This document shows, piece after piece, positions 16,389-24,865 of a DNA stretch of 64,000 bases. How positions within the stretch are numbered: position 1 is the stretch's first letter; each line of letters starts with the position of its first letter. The translations under genes were made by a program, and so were the position numbers. The notes under the pieces are model-generated. The model ran no database searches, was not told the DNA's origin, and saw nothing but the letters and a program-made list of their open reading frames with translations. The DNA comes from Faecalicatena fissicatena (GTDB taxonomy: Bacteria > Bacillota > Clostridia > Lachnospirales > Lachnospiraceae): NCBI GenBank assembly GCA_001028025.1, contig LDAQ01000055.1:3564-67563 (forward strand), given 5' to 3'.

Positions 16389-17327
16389 ATGATGAATGTA
16401 CAAAAATGTGGAATCATCGGGTGTGGCGGTGTCGGTGCCACAACCGCATATACACTGGTAGAAAGCGGGCTGTTTAATGAAATGGTCCTGATTGATATTG
16501 ATAAACGCAAAGCGGAGGGCGAGGCGCTGGACATCGGACACGGCATCCCATTTACTGTTCCTTCCGATATCTATGCCGGCGATTATGAAGATCTGAAAGA
16601 TGCATATCTGGTCGTAGTGACAGCCGGAGCCAATCAGATGCCTGGTGAGACGAGGCTGGATATCTCCGCTAAAAATGCGAAGGTTTTCCGTCAGATCATC
16701 CCTGAAATCGTAAAATACAATACGGAATGTATCCTGCTGATCGTAACTAACCCTGTGGATATACTTACAAGTCTTGCACTGAAACTTTCCGGATTTCCAG
16801 CCAGCAGGGTAATTGGGAGTGGAACGGTACTGGATACTGCAAGGCTGAAATATCTTCTGGGCAAGAAATTCAACCTGGACTACAGGAACATCCATGCCTG
16901 GATGATCGGGGAGCACGGAGACAGCGAACTGGCAGTCTGGAGCAGTGCGACTGTTGCGGGGCTGCCTGTAGATGAGTACTGCCGTCAGCACGGCCGCACC
17001 CGGGCCAGTCTGCAGCTGAATGAGATATACGAAGAGGTTCGTGACAGTGCTTATGAAATTATAGACAGAAAAGGATCTACGTTCTATGCTGTCGCGATGG
17101 CGGTCAAGAGAATCGCCCAGGCGCTGGTGAGGGACGAACACTCAATTATGACGGTTTCCAGCCTGGCACAGGGGCATTATGGAATCCATCATATCTGCAT
17201 CGGTTTGCCTACCGTAGTTGGGAGAAACGGAGCGGAAGATATCATAGAAATACCTCTGAATGCACAGGAAAAAGAGGCTTTGAGGGAATCTGCACAGGCG
17301 CTGCAGAAAATCACGGAGGAGCTTTAG
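16389..17327 (+). CDS. ldh: L-lactate dehydrogenase
   Basis: A 312-residue NAD-dependent dehydrogenase that reduces pyruvate to L-lactate to recycle NADH in fermentation. Rossmann motif GCGGVG is at residues 11-16. The active-site loop AGANQMPGETRLDI carries Gln where malate dehydrogenases have Arg, which favours lactate, and IGEHGDSE near 173-180 has the proton-relay His. No clear allosteric marker was checked. A second ATG follows directly. It is divergent from the GntR-controlled operon and followed by a large foldback element. Confidence 0.92.
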   Translation: MMNVQKCGIIGCGGVGATTAYTLVESGLFNEMVLIDIDKRKAEGEALDIGHGIPFTVPSDIYAGDYEDLKDAYLVVVTAGANQMPGETRLDISAKNAKVFRQIIPEIVKYNTECILLIVTNPVDILTSLALKLSGFPASRVIGSGTVLDTARLKYLLGKKFNLDYRNIHAWMIGEHGDSELAVWSSATVAGLPVDEYCRQHGRTRASLQLNEIYEEVRDSAYEIIDRKGSTFYAVAMAVKRIAQALVRDEHSIMTVSSLAQGHYGIHHICIGLPTVVGRNGAEDIIEIPLNAQEKEALRESAQALQKITEEL

Positions 17328-17346
17328 TGGGGATGTAATAAGTACT

Positions 17347-17667
17347 CGGGAGGGGGACGCTAAAAAACCGGGAAGCCTGCCCCCAGCCAGAAGCATATAT
17401 GCCATTTTAAAAATCCGCTCCGTTTGCGTAAGAGGCCCTAAAGGAACAAACATAGAAAATGGCGGGCCAGCGGCATGCAGCCCGAAATTTGATAATTTTG
17501 GGCCTTAGGCCGCTTCAGAATTTGCCGTGAAACGGCAAATTCTGCCCACCGTTTTCTATGTTTGTTCCTTAAGGGCCTCTAACGTAAACTCTAGGACTTT
17601 TAAAATGGCATATATGCTTCCGGCAGGGGGCAGGCTTCCCGGTTTTTTAGCTGGTACATCCGGCCGG
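17347..17667. repeat. Large foldback element A (about 320 bp)
   Basis: Two arms of about 110 bp (from 17359, and ending at 17651) are inverted copies with only a few mismatches. Inside are two further hairpins: GCGGC...GCCGC around 17473-17514, and CAGAATTTGCCG / CGGCAAATTCTG around 17517-17546. The outer ends read CGGGAGGGGGACGC on the left and CTGGTACATCCGGCCGG on the right. The inner hairpin and overall size match element C at 61324-61614, and the outer ends match the short element at 61002-61061. No reading frame is inside. Its right arm could also stop transcription from ldh. Confidence 0.8.
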
Positions 17668-17845
17668 TAGTTAGATTCGTCCGCTGGGGGTGGCTGCGAA
17701 CCGGGGGAGCGTATGAATTCGTTTGGTGGAAGGTGAAAGGCCCGGTTAGTAATTGGCGAATAGTATCATAGCTATAGTTTGTAAACATGGAAAGAAGATA
17801 CTTATAGTAGTTTTAGATTATCCCATGTATTCTTTGGGGGCGTTA

Positions 17846-17874
17846 TTGTATCGTGGGGCGGATAATTGTATAAT
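17846..17874 (+). promoter_or_regulatory. Promoter of the flavoprotein gene
   Basis: -35 TTGTAT (17846-17851), 17-base spacer, -10 TATAAT (17869-17874), 32 bases before the start codon. Confidence 0.75.
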
Positions 17875-17906
17875 GATAGAATAACGTTGTTAAGGAGGTC
17901 GATAGT

Positions 17907-18545
17907 ATGAAGGTATTGATGTTGAATGGGAGTTCGAATCTGAAAGGATGCACTTATACGGCTTTGGAAGAGGTTGGAAAAGTGCTGCTGGAAGAGGGGG
18001 TGGACTATGAGATTTTTCAGATTGGGCCGAAACCGGTCAGGGATTGTATTGGCTGCAGAAAATGCCGGGATGGAAGATGTGTTTTTACGGATGATGCGGT
18101 GAATGAATTTGTGGAGAAGGCCTACGAGGCAGACGGCTTTGTGTTTGGGTCTCCGGTTTATTTTGCACATCCCAGCGGTAGAATTCTCTCATTTCTGGAC
18201 AGGGCATTTTACTGTAATAGTTCGGATGAACGGTACAGGGCGTTTAAGTATAAACCGGGAGCTGTGGTAGTATCAGCGCGCAGGGGCGGCACAACGGCAT
18301 CATTGGATGCAATCCAGAAGTATTTTGGGATTGCACAGATGCCGACGGTAGGGTCTACATATTGGAACATGGTGCACGGGCAGAATCCGGATGACGTCAG
18401 AAAAGATGAAGAGGGACTGCAGACCATGCGTAATATAGGACGAAATATGGCATGGATGCTGAAATGTTTTGAGGCGGGAAAGCAGAACGGGATTATGCTT
18501 CCTAATTCTGAACTTTCTTATGCTACGAATTTTATCAGGCAGTAA
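17907..18545 (+). CDS. Flavodoxin-fold NAD(P)H-dependent oxidoreductase
   Basis: A 212-residue member of the FMN reductase family. The N-terminal strand and phosphate loop (MLNGSSNLKGCTYTALEEV) bind FMN, and GSPVYFAHPSG near 76-87 is the second flavin contact. CIGCRKCRDGRC (about 48-59) has four Cys, a pattern seen in the iron-sulfur flavoprotein-like subgroup and often linked to redox-active thiols or a cluster. The substrate is not evident; quinones, nitro compounds or disulfides are usual for the family. Monocistronic, with its own promoter and terminator. Confidence 0.88.
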   Translation: MKVLMLNGSSNLKGCTYTALEEVGKVLLEEGVDYEIFQIGPKPVRDCIGCRKCRDGRCVFTDDAVNEFVEKAYEADGFVFGSPVYFAHPSGRILSFLDRAFYCNSSDERYRAFKYKPGAVVVSARRGGTTASLDAIQKYFGIAQMPTVGSTYWNMVHGQNPDDVRKDEEGLQTMRNIGRNMAWMLKCFEAGKQNGIMLPNSELSYATNFIRQ

Positions 18546-18552
18546 TAATTTG

Positions 18553-18578
18553 AAAGCACGGTGAAGGCCGTGCTTTTT
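18553..18578 (+). terminator. Terminator after the flavoprotein gene
   Basis: AAAGCACGG / CCGTGCTTT stem with a six-base loop and following T residues. Confidence 0.85.
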
Positions 18579-18637
18579 AATGCATAAAGAGATCATTTAA
18601 TAAATTGGGGGAACCGGACTGCATATATAAAAGTTTA

Positions 18638-18666
18638 TTGACGTATTTTGGAAAATCCCTTATGAT
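18638..18666 (+). promoter_or_regulatory. Promoter of the ABC-F gene
   Basis: -35 TTGACG (18638-18643), 17-base spacer, -10 TATGAT (18661-18666). Confidence 0.75.
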
Positions 18667-18695
18667 TATTAGGTCGAAAGGGGATGCAAAGTCGG

Positions 18696-20507
18696 ATGAA
18701 TGTTTTGAATATAGAGCATATTAGTAAGATTTATGGAGATAAGGTGATTTTTGATGATGTATCTTATGGGATACATGATGGAGATAAAATAGGAATTATC
18801 GGGATCAACGGTACCGGGAAGTCTACCCTGTTAAAGATCATTGCAGGAATTGAGGAGCCGGATGACGGGCAGATTGTGAAGCAAAATGGGTTAAAGATGA
18901 ATTATCTGACTCAGGATCAGGAGTTCCCGAAAGGCGCAACTGTACTGTCCTACGTGAGCAACGGTAAAAAACAGGAGGAGTGGGACTCGGACAATGAGGC
19001 AAAAAGTATTCTGAACAGTCTGGGGATTATAGAGCATGATGCAGTTATAGATCCTCTTTCTGGCGGTCAGAAGAAGAGAGTTGCGCTGGCACGTGCGCTT
19101 GTTTCCGATGCGGATATATTGCTTTTGGACGAGCCTACAAACCATTTGGATGAGGAGACCGTGAACTGGCTGGAGGATTACCTGAAACGCTATAGAGGCG
19201 TTGTGATTATGGTAACCCATGACAGATATTTTCTGGATAAAGTAACGAATAAGATACTGGAGATCAGCCGGGGGAATCTGTACGGATACGATGCAAACTA
19301 CTCGGGATTTCTGGAGATGAAGGCTCTGCGGGAAGAGATGGAACTGGCGAGTGAGAGAAAACGTCAGAGCATACTGCGTGTGGAGCTGGAGTGGGCAAAA
19401 CGGGGCTGCCGGGCGAGAAGCACGAAGCAGAGAGCGCGCCTGGAACGCCTGGAGGCACTGAAAAACGGGCTGGTTCCGGCTCAGGATCAGGCAGTGGAGC
19501 TGGATTCCGTGGAAACCAGGATGGGTAAAAAGACGATAGAGCTCCACCATATCAGCAAGGGCTTTGGGGACAGGAAGCTCATGGAAGACTTTGATTATAT
19601 TTTCCTTAAAAATCAGAGAGTTGGGATCATTGGAAACAACGGCTGCGGCAAATCCACCTTAATCAAGATGATTGCGGGACTGATTGAACCGGATACTGGA
19701 AGCATTGAAATCGGGGAAACGGTTAAAATCGGATATTTTGCCCAGGAAGAGCAGGATATGGATGACAGCCTGCGGGTAATTGATTTTGTGAAAGATATAG
19801 CAGAATATATTCCGACGAAAGATGGCAGAATCAGTGCGTCACAGATGCTGGAGCGTTTTTTATTTACTCCGGATATGCAGTATGCGCCCATCGGGAAGCT
19901 GTCCGGCGGAGAGAAACGGAGGCTGTATCTGCTGAAAATCCTGTGTTCCGGTATTAATGCACTCTGCCTGGATGAACCGGGGAACTCACTGGATATCCCT
20001 ACACTGACGATTCTGGAAGATTATCTGAATTCCTTTCCCGGTATTGTGATCACGGTATCTCATGACCGCTATTTTCTGGACAATGTGGCAGACCGAATCT
20101 TCGCATTTGAAAATGGACAATTAGTACAGTATGAGGGCGGCTATACGGACTACCTGGAAGCAAAGCAAAGCAGGGAGATATCCGGAACAGCCGGGAGTGC
20201 CTCCGGGAAGGCGGCTGAGGATAAGAATCAGGCATATAAAGAGTGGAAGCAGAACCGTCCTGCAAAATTAAAGTTCTCTTATAAAGAACAGAAAGAATAC
20301 GATACCATCGATGGGGACATCGCGGCTCTGGAAGAGAAAATAGAGACGCTGGACGATGATATTATGAAAAATGCCACTAATTCCGGAAAGCTAAATGAGT
20401 TAATGACTCAAAAGAGCCAGGCCGAAGCTGATCTGGAGGAAAAGATGGAACGGTGGGTATACTTAAATGACCTGGCAGAAAAAATAGAGTCACAGAAAAA
20501 TTCCTAA
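18696..20507 (+). CDS. ABC-F family ATPase (Uup-like)
   Basis: A 603-residue soluble protein with two ABC domains and no membrane part. Walker A motifs are GINGTGKST and GNNGCGKST; signatures are LSGGQKKRVALARAL and LSGGEKRRLYLLKIL. The charged linker (RGCRARSTKQRARLERLEAL) and a C-terminal coiled coil (about 535-600) resemble Uup, which acts on ribosomes and DNA-related processes. ABC-F proteins bind the ribosomal E site; some protect against antibiotics. The second Walker B reads CLDEPGNSLD, where most members have DEPTNHLD, so the second site is atypical. ATG at 18696 is preferred because the AAAGGGG site abuts the upstream ATG at 18684. Confidence 0.88.
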   Translation: MNVLNIEHISKIYGDKVIFDDVSYGIHDGDKIGIIGINGTGKSTLLKIIAGIEEPDDGQIVKQNGLKMNYLTQDQEFPKGATVLSYVSNGKKQEEWDSDNEAKSILNSLGIIEHDAVIDPLSGGQKKRVALARALVSDADILLLDEPTNHLDEETVNWLEDYLKRYRGVVIMVTHDRYFLDKVTNKILEISRGNLYGYDANYSGFLEMKALREEMELASERKRQSILRVELEWAKRGCRARSTKQRARLERLEALKNGLVPAQDQAVELDSVETRMGKKTIELHHISKGFGDRKLMEDFDYIFLKNQRVGIIGNNGCGKSTLIKMIAGLIEPDTGSIEIGETVKIGYFAQEEQDMDDSLRVIDFVKDIAEYIPTKDGRISASQMLERFLFTPDMQYAPIGKLSGGEKRRLYLLKILCSGINALCLDEPGNSLDIPTLTILEDYLNSFPGIVITVSHDRYFLDNVADRIFAFENGQLVQYEGGYTDYLEAKQSREISGTAGSASGKAAEDKNQAYKEWKQNRPAKLKFSYKEQKEYDTIDGDIAALEEKIETLDDDIMKNATNSGKLNELMTQKSQAEADLEEKMERWVYLNDLAEKIESQKNS

Positions 20508-20514
20508 TCAAATT

Positions 20515-20640
20515 GGCACCCCGCAATTCATATCTTGTGGGCAGGACTGCAGCAAAGCTGCAGAATAAGGTATACCCAAAGGGCACCCCGTAACACATGT
20601 CCTTCGGGCGGGTCTGCAGCTTTGCTGCAGAATAAGGTAT
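20515..20640. repeat. Two tandem double-hairpin repeats (copies 1 and 2)
   Basis: Copy 1 (about 20515-20576) and copy 2 (about 20581-20640) share the order GGCACCCCG, ACATG, CCTTCGGGCGGG or a variant, CTGCAG-loop-CTGCAG, AATAAGGTATA. Each has a short GC hairpin and a CTGCAGC stem. They begin eight bases after the ABC-F stop codon. The same family is at 38133-38257 and, inverted, inside the nrnA gene at 55964-56026. Confidence 0.75.
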
Positions 20641-20660
20641 AAACATAAATAGTATTGTAT

Positions 20661-20695
20661 AAAATCAGAGCAGTGGCGGACTGCTTTGATTTTTT
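20661..20695 (+). terminator. Terminator downstream of the ABC-F gene
   Basis: AATCAGAGCAGT pairs with ACTGCTTTGATT (one mismatch), followed by a run of T residues. It lies beyond the repeat pair. Confidence 0.85.
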
Positions 20696-20877
20696 TATAA
20701 CATTAATAATTGTTTGTTAAACATATAACATTATTGTTATATAATATACAATATAGAGTAATAATTATAAAATTCAGAAAAATAGTCGATATTGGAATAT
20801 ATTGTGTTATAATACTCATAGATATTGGAACAGGAAACCGGAATGTTTATTATTCAAAGATATGAAAGGAGAAACAT
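20696..20877 (+). promoter_or_regulatory. AT-rich promoter region of the aldehyde dehydrogenase gene
   Basis: An extremely AT-rich stretch with an extended -10 element, TGT-TATAAT, at 20805-20813. No good -35 is present, as expected for an extended -10 promoter. AAAGGAG precedes the start codon. Nothing else is seen in the gap. Confidence 0.6.
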
Positions 20878-22365
20878 ATGGGTCATCTAGAATTGAAGAC
20901 AAACTATCAGCTTTTTATTAATGGACGGTGGAAGGATGCTTCCGATGGCGCCGTATTTACAACCTCATGTCCGGCAGACGGAGAAGTTCTGGCATCTTGT
21001 GCGCAGGCCACCAAAGAAGATGTGGACGAGGCGGTTAATGCGGCATGGGCGGCGTTTGAGAGCTGGAAGAAAACAAGTGTCAATGAACGTGCGGCAATAC
21101 TGAACAAGATTGCAGATATTATTGATAAGAATGCAGGATTTCTTGCAATGGTGGAATCCATGGACAATGGAAAGCCGGTCCGGGAGACGATGGCAATTGA
21201 CATCCCCTATGCAGCCAATCATTTCCGGTATTTCGCAGGCTGTATCATGGCAGAAGAGGGCAGCGCAGTTATGCTGGGGGAGGATACACTCAGCCTGATC
21301 CTGAGAGAACCGATCGGTGTGGTAGGACAGATCGTTCCCTGGAATTTTCCGTTTTTGATGGCTGCATGGAAACTGGCTCCGGTTCTTGCAAGCGGATGCT
21401 GTACTGTATTTAAGCCATCCAGCGCCACCTCACTGAGCGTACTGGAATTTGCACGCCTGGTACAGGATGTGATTCCAGCAGGTGTATTTAACGTAATCAC
21501 CGGAGCAGGTTCCAAATCCGGACAGTACATACTGGACCATCCGGGATTCCGCAAACTGGCCTTTACCGGCTCCACGGAAATAGGCTGCAATGTAGCGTGC
21601 GCAGCGGCAGAACGCCTGATCCCGTCAACTCTGGAGCTGGGAGGAAAATCTGCAAATATCTTTTTCAATGACTGCAAATGGGATATGGCCATGGACGGAC
21701 TACAGCTCGGCATACTTTTCAATCAGGGCCAGGTTTGCTGTGCAGGCTCCCGTGTATTCGTACAGGAAGACATCTATGACAGATTTGTTGAAGAGGCTGT
21801 CAAAGCGTTCAATCAGATCAAGGTCGGCGTTCCATGGGAGGCAGACACACAAATGGGCTCACAGATCAATGAGGCCCAGATACAGAAAATACTGGGTTAT
21901 ATAGAAATTGGCAGACAAGAGGGCGCTGTGGTAGCATGCGGAGGTGAGAGGGCAGCAGAAGGAGAACTTGCCAAAGGCTGCTTTATGAAGCCAACACTAC
22001 TTATCAATGTGACGAATGACATGAGAGTAGCAAGAGAAGAAATCTTCGGACCGGTAGCATGCATTCTCAAGTTCAAAGATGAAGAAGAAGTGATCGCAAT
22101 GGCGAATGACAACGATTATGGCCTCGGCGGCGCAGTGTGGACACGGGATATAAACAGAGCTATCCGGGTATCCCGTGCAATAGAGACCGGCCGTATGTGG
22201 GTCAATACATACAATGCAATTCCAGAAGGAGCACCATTTGGCGGTTATAAAGCATCCGGAATCGGACGAGAGACACACAAGGTCATTCTGGAACACTACA
22301 CCCAAATGAAAAACATCATGATAAACCTTTCAGAAGCACCCTCAGGTTTCTATCCTCCCAAATAA
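20878..22365 (+). CDS. NAD(P)-dependent aldehyde dehydrogenase
   Basis: A 495-residue ALDH-superfamily enzyme that oxidises an aldehyde to the acid. Visible are the cofactor region PWNFPFLMAAWKLAPVLASG (about 155-174), the Gly motif FTGSTEIG, the general-base Glu in LELGGKS (about 253) and the catalytic Cys in NQGQVCCAGSR (about 287), and EEIFGPV near 385. Full family length. It resembles the aldehyde or betaine/gamma-aminobutyraldehyde type rather than CoA-acylating enzymes. Monocistronic, with its own promoter. It is about 2.5 kb upstream of the aldehyde-releasing NRPS, but a metabolic link is only speculation. Confidence 0.92.
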   Translation: MGHLELKTNYQLFINGRWKDASDGAVFTTSCPADGEVLASCAQATKEDVDEAVNAAWAAFESWKKTSVNERAAILNKIADIIDKNAGFLAMVESMDNGKPVRETMAIDIPYAANHFRYFAGCIMAEEGSAVMLGEDTLSLILREPIGVVGQIVPWNFPFLMAAWKLAPVLASGCCTVFKPSSATSLSVLEFARLVQDVIPAGVFNVITGAGSKSGQYILDHPGFRKLAFTGSTEIGCNVACAAAERLIPSTLELGGKSANIFFNDCKWDMAMDGLQLGILFNQGQVCCAGSRVFVQEDIYDRFVEEAVKAFNQIKVGVPWEADTQMGSQINEAQIQKILGYIEIGRQEGAVVACGGERAAEGELAKGCFMKPTLLINVTNDMRVAREEIFGPVACILKFKDEEEVIAMANDNDYGLGGAVWTRDINRAIRVSRAIETGRMWVNTYNAIPEGAPFGGYKASGIGRETHKVILEHYTQMKNIMINLSEAPSGFYPPK

Positions 22366-22556
22366 AAACGATTTAGCGAGCGGGCGTTAGCCTCGCTCGC
22401 GGACGTTGATGCGAATGTCAAAGTGCGCCCGGATGCCCTTCAAGTGAAGCCGTCCTGCCGCCTTGAAGTACCAGTTGCAGAGGAAACGGATATGTGATGT
22501 GGCAGGGCAGTTCGCGAAAGAGCAGCCCTGCCACATCACATATCCGTTTCCTCTGC
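22366..22556. repeat. Hairpin cluster with a perfect 32-bp stem
   Basis: Three inverted repeats follow the aldehyde dehydrogenase gene. First, GCGAGCG / CGCTCGC at about 22376-22401. Second, CTTCAAG / CTTGAAG at about 22439-22468. Third, a perfect 32-bp stem with arms 22477-22508 and 22525-22556 around a 16-base loop containing TTCGCGAA. The long stem should form a very stable RNA hairpin and end transcription in either direction, but there is no T run. No protein-coding sequence is visible. Confidence 0.75.
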
Positions 22557-22627
22557 AGCGTCCCCCCTCATCCGCTCTCCCCACGACTTCACATTTCAAA
22601 TCCTCTATGTTATAATAATTTAGTGCA

Positions 22628-22656
22628 TTGACCCTGGCTGCATAAGGAAGTATAAT
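22628..22656 (+). promoter_or_regulatory. Promoter of the nucleotidyltransferase gene
   Basis: -35 TTGACC (22628-22633), 17-base spacer, -10 TATAAT (22651-22656). The transcript has a leader of about 117 bases in which TGTGAT recurs at 22663, 22704, 22725 and 22749. Confidence 0.8.
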
Positions 22657-22779
22657 AATATATGTGATTTAAAACGAAAGTAAAGATAATAAACGCATAT
22701 GAATGTGATTATATTTCCGAAACATGTGATTATACAACCGGGGATTATTGTGATATAAGACAACAAAAGGAGAGAGAGT

Positions 22780-23700
22780 ATGGAAAAACCAGTACTTGTG
22801 ATCATGGCGGCAGGAATGGGAAGCCGTTATGGTGGTCTGAAACAAATTGACCCGGTTGATGAAGAAGGACATATCATTATGGACTTTTCTATTTTTGATG
22901 CCAGGAGGGCGGGATTTGAGAAAGTCGTTTTTATTATAAAGGCAGAAAACGAAGAAGAATTTAAAACCTGTATTGGCGACAGAATTAGTGAATATATGGA
23001 AGTGGCCTATGTATATCAGAAGCTGGATGATCTTCCTGAGGGATATGATGTGCCTGACGGACGTGTGAAGCCGTTCGGGACGGGCCATGCGGTTTTGTGC
23101 TGCAGAGATGTGATCGATGGCCCCTTTGCCGTCATTAACGCAGATGATTATTACGGCGTTCATGCGCTGGAAGAGATTTATCATTATCTCTCAGAGAATG
23201 AGGATGATGAGAAATATAGGTACGCAATGGTGGGCTATCGTCTGGACAACACATTAACAGATAATGGTTATGTATCTCGGGGTATCTGTGAGACGGATGA
23301 GAATGAATATCTGACTGGAATTATCGAGCGGACTCATATTGAACGGACAAAAGACGGCGTTGTGTTTACAGAGGATGATGGTAAGACATACAGCAGTATA
23401 GACAAGAGCTGTATTGTATCTTTGAATATGTTCGGATTTACACATAGTTTAATGAAAGAACTTGAGGCGCGTTTTCCGGTATTTCTGGAGAAGAACCTGA
23501 TAGAATCGCCTTTGAAGTGTGAATACTTCCTGCCGACGGTGGTAGGTGAACTGATAGATGAGGATAAGGCAACAGTGAAGGTACTGAAATCCGAGGATAA
23601 ATGGTATGGCATCACATACAAGGAAGATAAGCAGAGCGTTGTGGATGCGATTGTAAGGATGAAAGAACAGGGAATCTATCCCCTGCATCTCTGGCGGTAG
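22780..23700 (+). CDS. Sugar-phosphate nucleotidyltransferase-like protein
   Basis: A 306-residue member of the NTP-transferase fold. The N-terminal MAAGMGSRYGGLKQIDPV motif (about 9-26) is the nucleotide-binding loop, and VINADDYYG (about 118-126) carries the Asp pair that binds metal. Members activate sugar-1-phosphates to NDP-sugars; this branch is poorly characterised. The gene precedes galE by 115 bases, which suggests envelope-sugar metabolism. It has a strong promoter and a GGAGAGAGAG site. Confidence 0.82.
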   Translation: MEKPVLVIMAAGMGSRYGGLKQIDPVDEEGHIIMDFSIFDARRAGFEKVVFIIKAENEEEFKTCIGDRISEYMEVAYVYQKLDDLPEGYDVPDGRVKPFGTGHAVLCCRDVIDGPFAVINADDYYGVHALEEIYHYLSENEDDEKYRYAMVGYRLDNTLTDNGYVSRGICETDENEYLTGIIERTHIERTKDGVVFTEDDGKTYSSIDKSCIVSLNMFGFTHSLMKELEARFPVFLEKNLIESPLKCEYFLPTVVGELIDEDKATVKVLKSEDKWYGITYKEDKQSVVDAIVRMKEQGIYPLHLWR

Positions 23701-23815
23701 GCAAAGAACCTGGATCTGAGGCCGGAGCAGGAAAACGGCAGACAGATAGCGGCGGCCAGGATGTTTGGAAAAAGACAGAAGATAAACAGCAGACAGGAAG
23801 GAAAGGGTAAGTATT

Positions 23816-24838
23816 ATGGCAATTTTAGTAGCAGGCGGAGCCGGATATATCGGCAGCCATACGTGTGTGGAACTTTTGAATAGAGGGTATGATGTAGTTG
23901 TAGTGGATAATCTTTACAATTCCAGCGAGAAAGCCGTGGAGAGAGTGCAGAAGATCACGGGGAAGGAACTGAAGTTTTATAAAGGTGACATTTTGAACCG
24001 GGAGGATCTGGAACCCATATTTGAGCAGGAAAATATCGAGGCAGTCATCAATTTTGCCGGGCTGAAAGCAGTGGGAGAATCTGTTGCAAAACCATGGGAG
24101 TATTATCACAACAACATTACCGGAACACTGATCCTCTGCGATGTGATGCGCAGCCATGGATGCAGGAATATGATATTCAGCTCCTCTGCAACTGTTTACG
24201 GGGATCCTGCAGAGATACCAATCACGGAGAACTGCCCGAAGGGAGAGATCACCAATCCTTACGGTCAGACGAAAGGAATGCTGGAACAGATTCTGACAGA
24301 CTTGCATACCGGGGATCCAGAGTGGAACATTATGCTTCTGCGTTATTTCAATCCGATTGGAGCACACGAATCCGGGCTCATTGGGGAAGATCCAAAGGGA
24401 ATTCCGAATAACCTGGTTCCTTATATTGCACAGGTGGCCGTAGGGAAACTGGACTGTCTCGGCGTGTTTGGAGATGATTACGATACACATGATGGTACAG
24501 GCGTCCGTGATTATATTCATGTTGTAGATCTGGCGGTGGGCCATGTGAAGGCGATTGAAAAGATGAAGACCAGCAGAGGGGTACACATTTACAATCTGGG
24601 AACAGGGACTGGATATAGTGTCCTGGATGTCGTAAAGGCATATGAAAAGGCATGCGGCAGGACGATTCCCTATCAGATCAAACCCCGCCGTGCAGGGGAT
24701 ATTGCCACCTGCTACTGTGATGCGTCCAGGGCAAAAGAGGAACTGGGCTGGATTGCAGAACGAGGAATTGAGGAGATGTGTGCGGACTCATGGAAATGGC
24801 AGTCTATGAACCCGAACGGTTACCGGGACAGTAAATAG
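23816..24838 (+). CDS. galE: UDP-glucose 4-epimerase
   Basis: A 340-residue extended short-chain dehydrogenase that interconverts UDP-glucose and UDP-galactose with bound NAD. The Rossmann motif GGAGYIGSHT is at residues 6-15, the catalytic Ser is in SSSATVYG (about 122-129), and the Tyr-x3-Lys is in PYGQTK (about 148-153). Full GalE length. It ends 27 bases before the NRPS gene, so the NRPS may be expressed by read-through from this operon. Confidence 0.93.
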   Translation: MAILVAGGAGYIGSHTCVELLNRGYDVVVVDNLYNSSEKAVERVQKITGKELKFYKGDILNREDLEPIFEQENIEAVINFAGLKAVGESVAKPWEYYHNNITGTLILCDVMRSHGCRNMIFSSSATVYGDPAEIPITENCPKGEITNPYGQTKGMLEQILTDLHTGDPEWNIMLLRYFNPIGAHESGLIGEDPKGIPNNLVPYIAQVAVGKLDCLGVFGDDYDTHDGTGVRDYIHVVDLAVGHVKAIEKMKTSRGVHIYNLGTGTGYSVLDVVKAYEKACGRTIPYQIKPRRAGDIATCYCDASRAKEELGWIAERGIEEMCADSWKWQSMNPNGYRDSK

Positions 24839-24865
24839 ATGAAAAAGTGAACAGGAGAAAGGTGA

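Noticed and set aside
17347..17667. Insertion sequence remnant
   Set aside because: No transposase frame or remnant can be read in the arms or centre; the structure is a foldback rather than two short terminal repeats around a gene.
20377..20646. 89-codon minus-strand frame in the repeat pair
   Set aside because: It is a translation of the palindromic repeat; similar frames occur at the other copies because the repeat is conserved, not because it codes.
22366..22556. CRISPR array or integron attachment site
   Set aside because: The inverted repeats are unique in sequence, not regularly spaced direct repeats, and no Cas or integrase gene is nearby.
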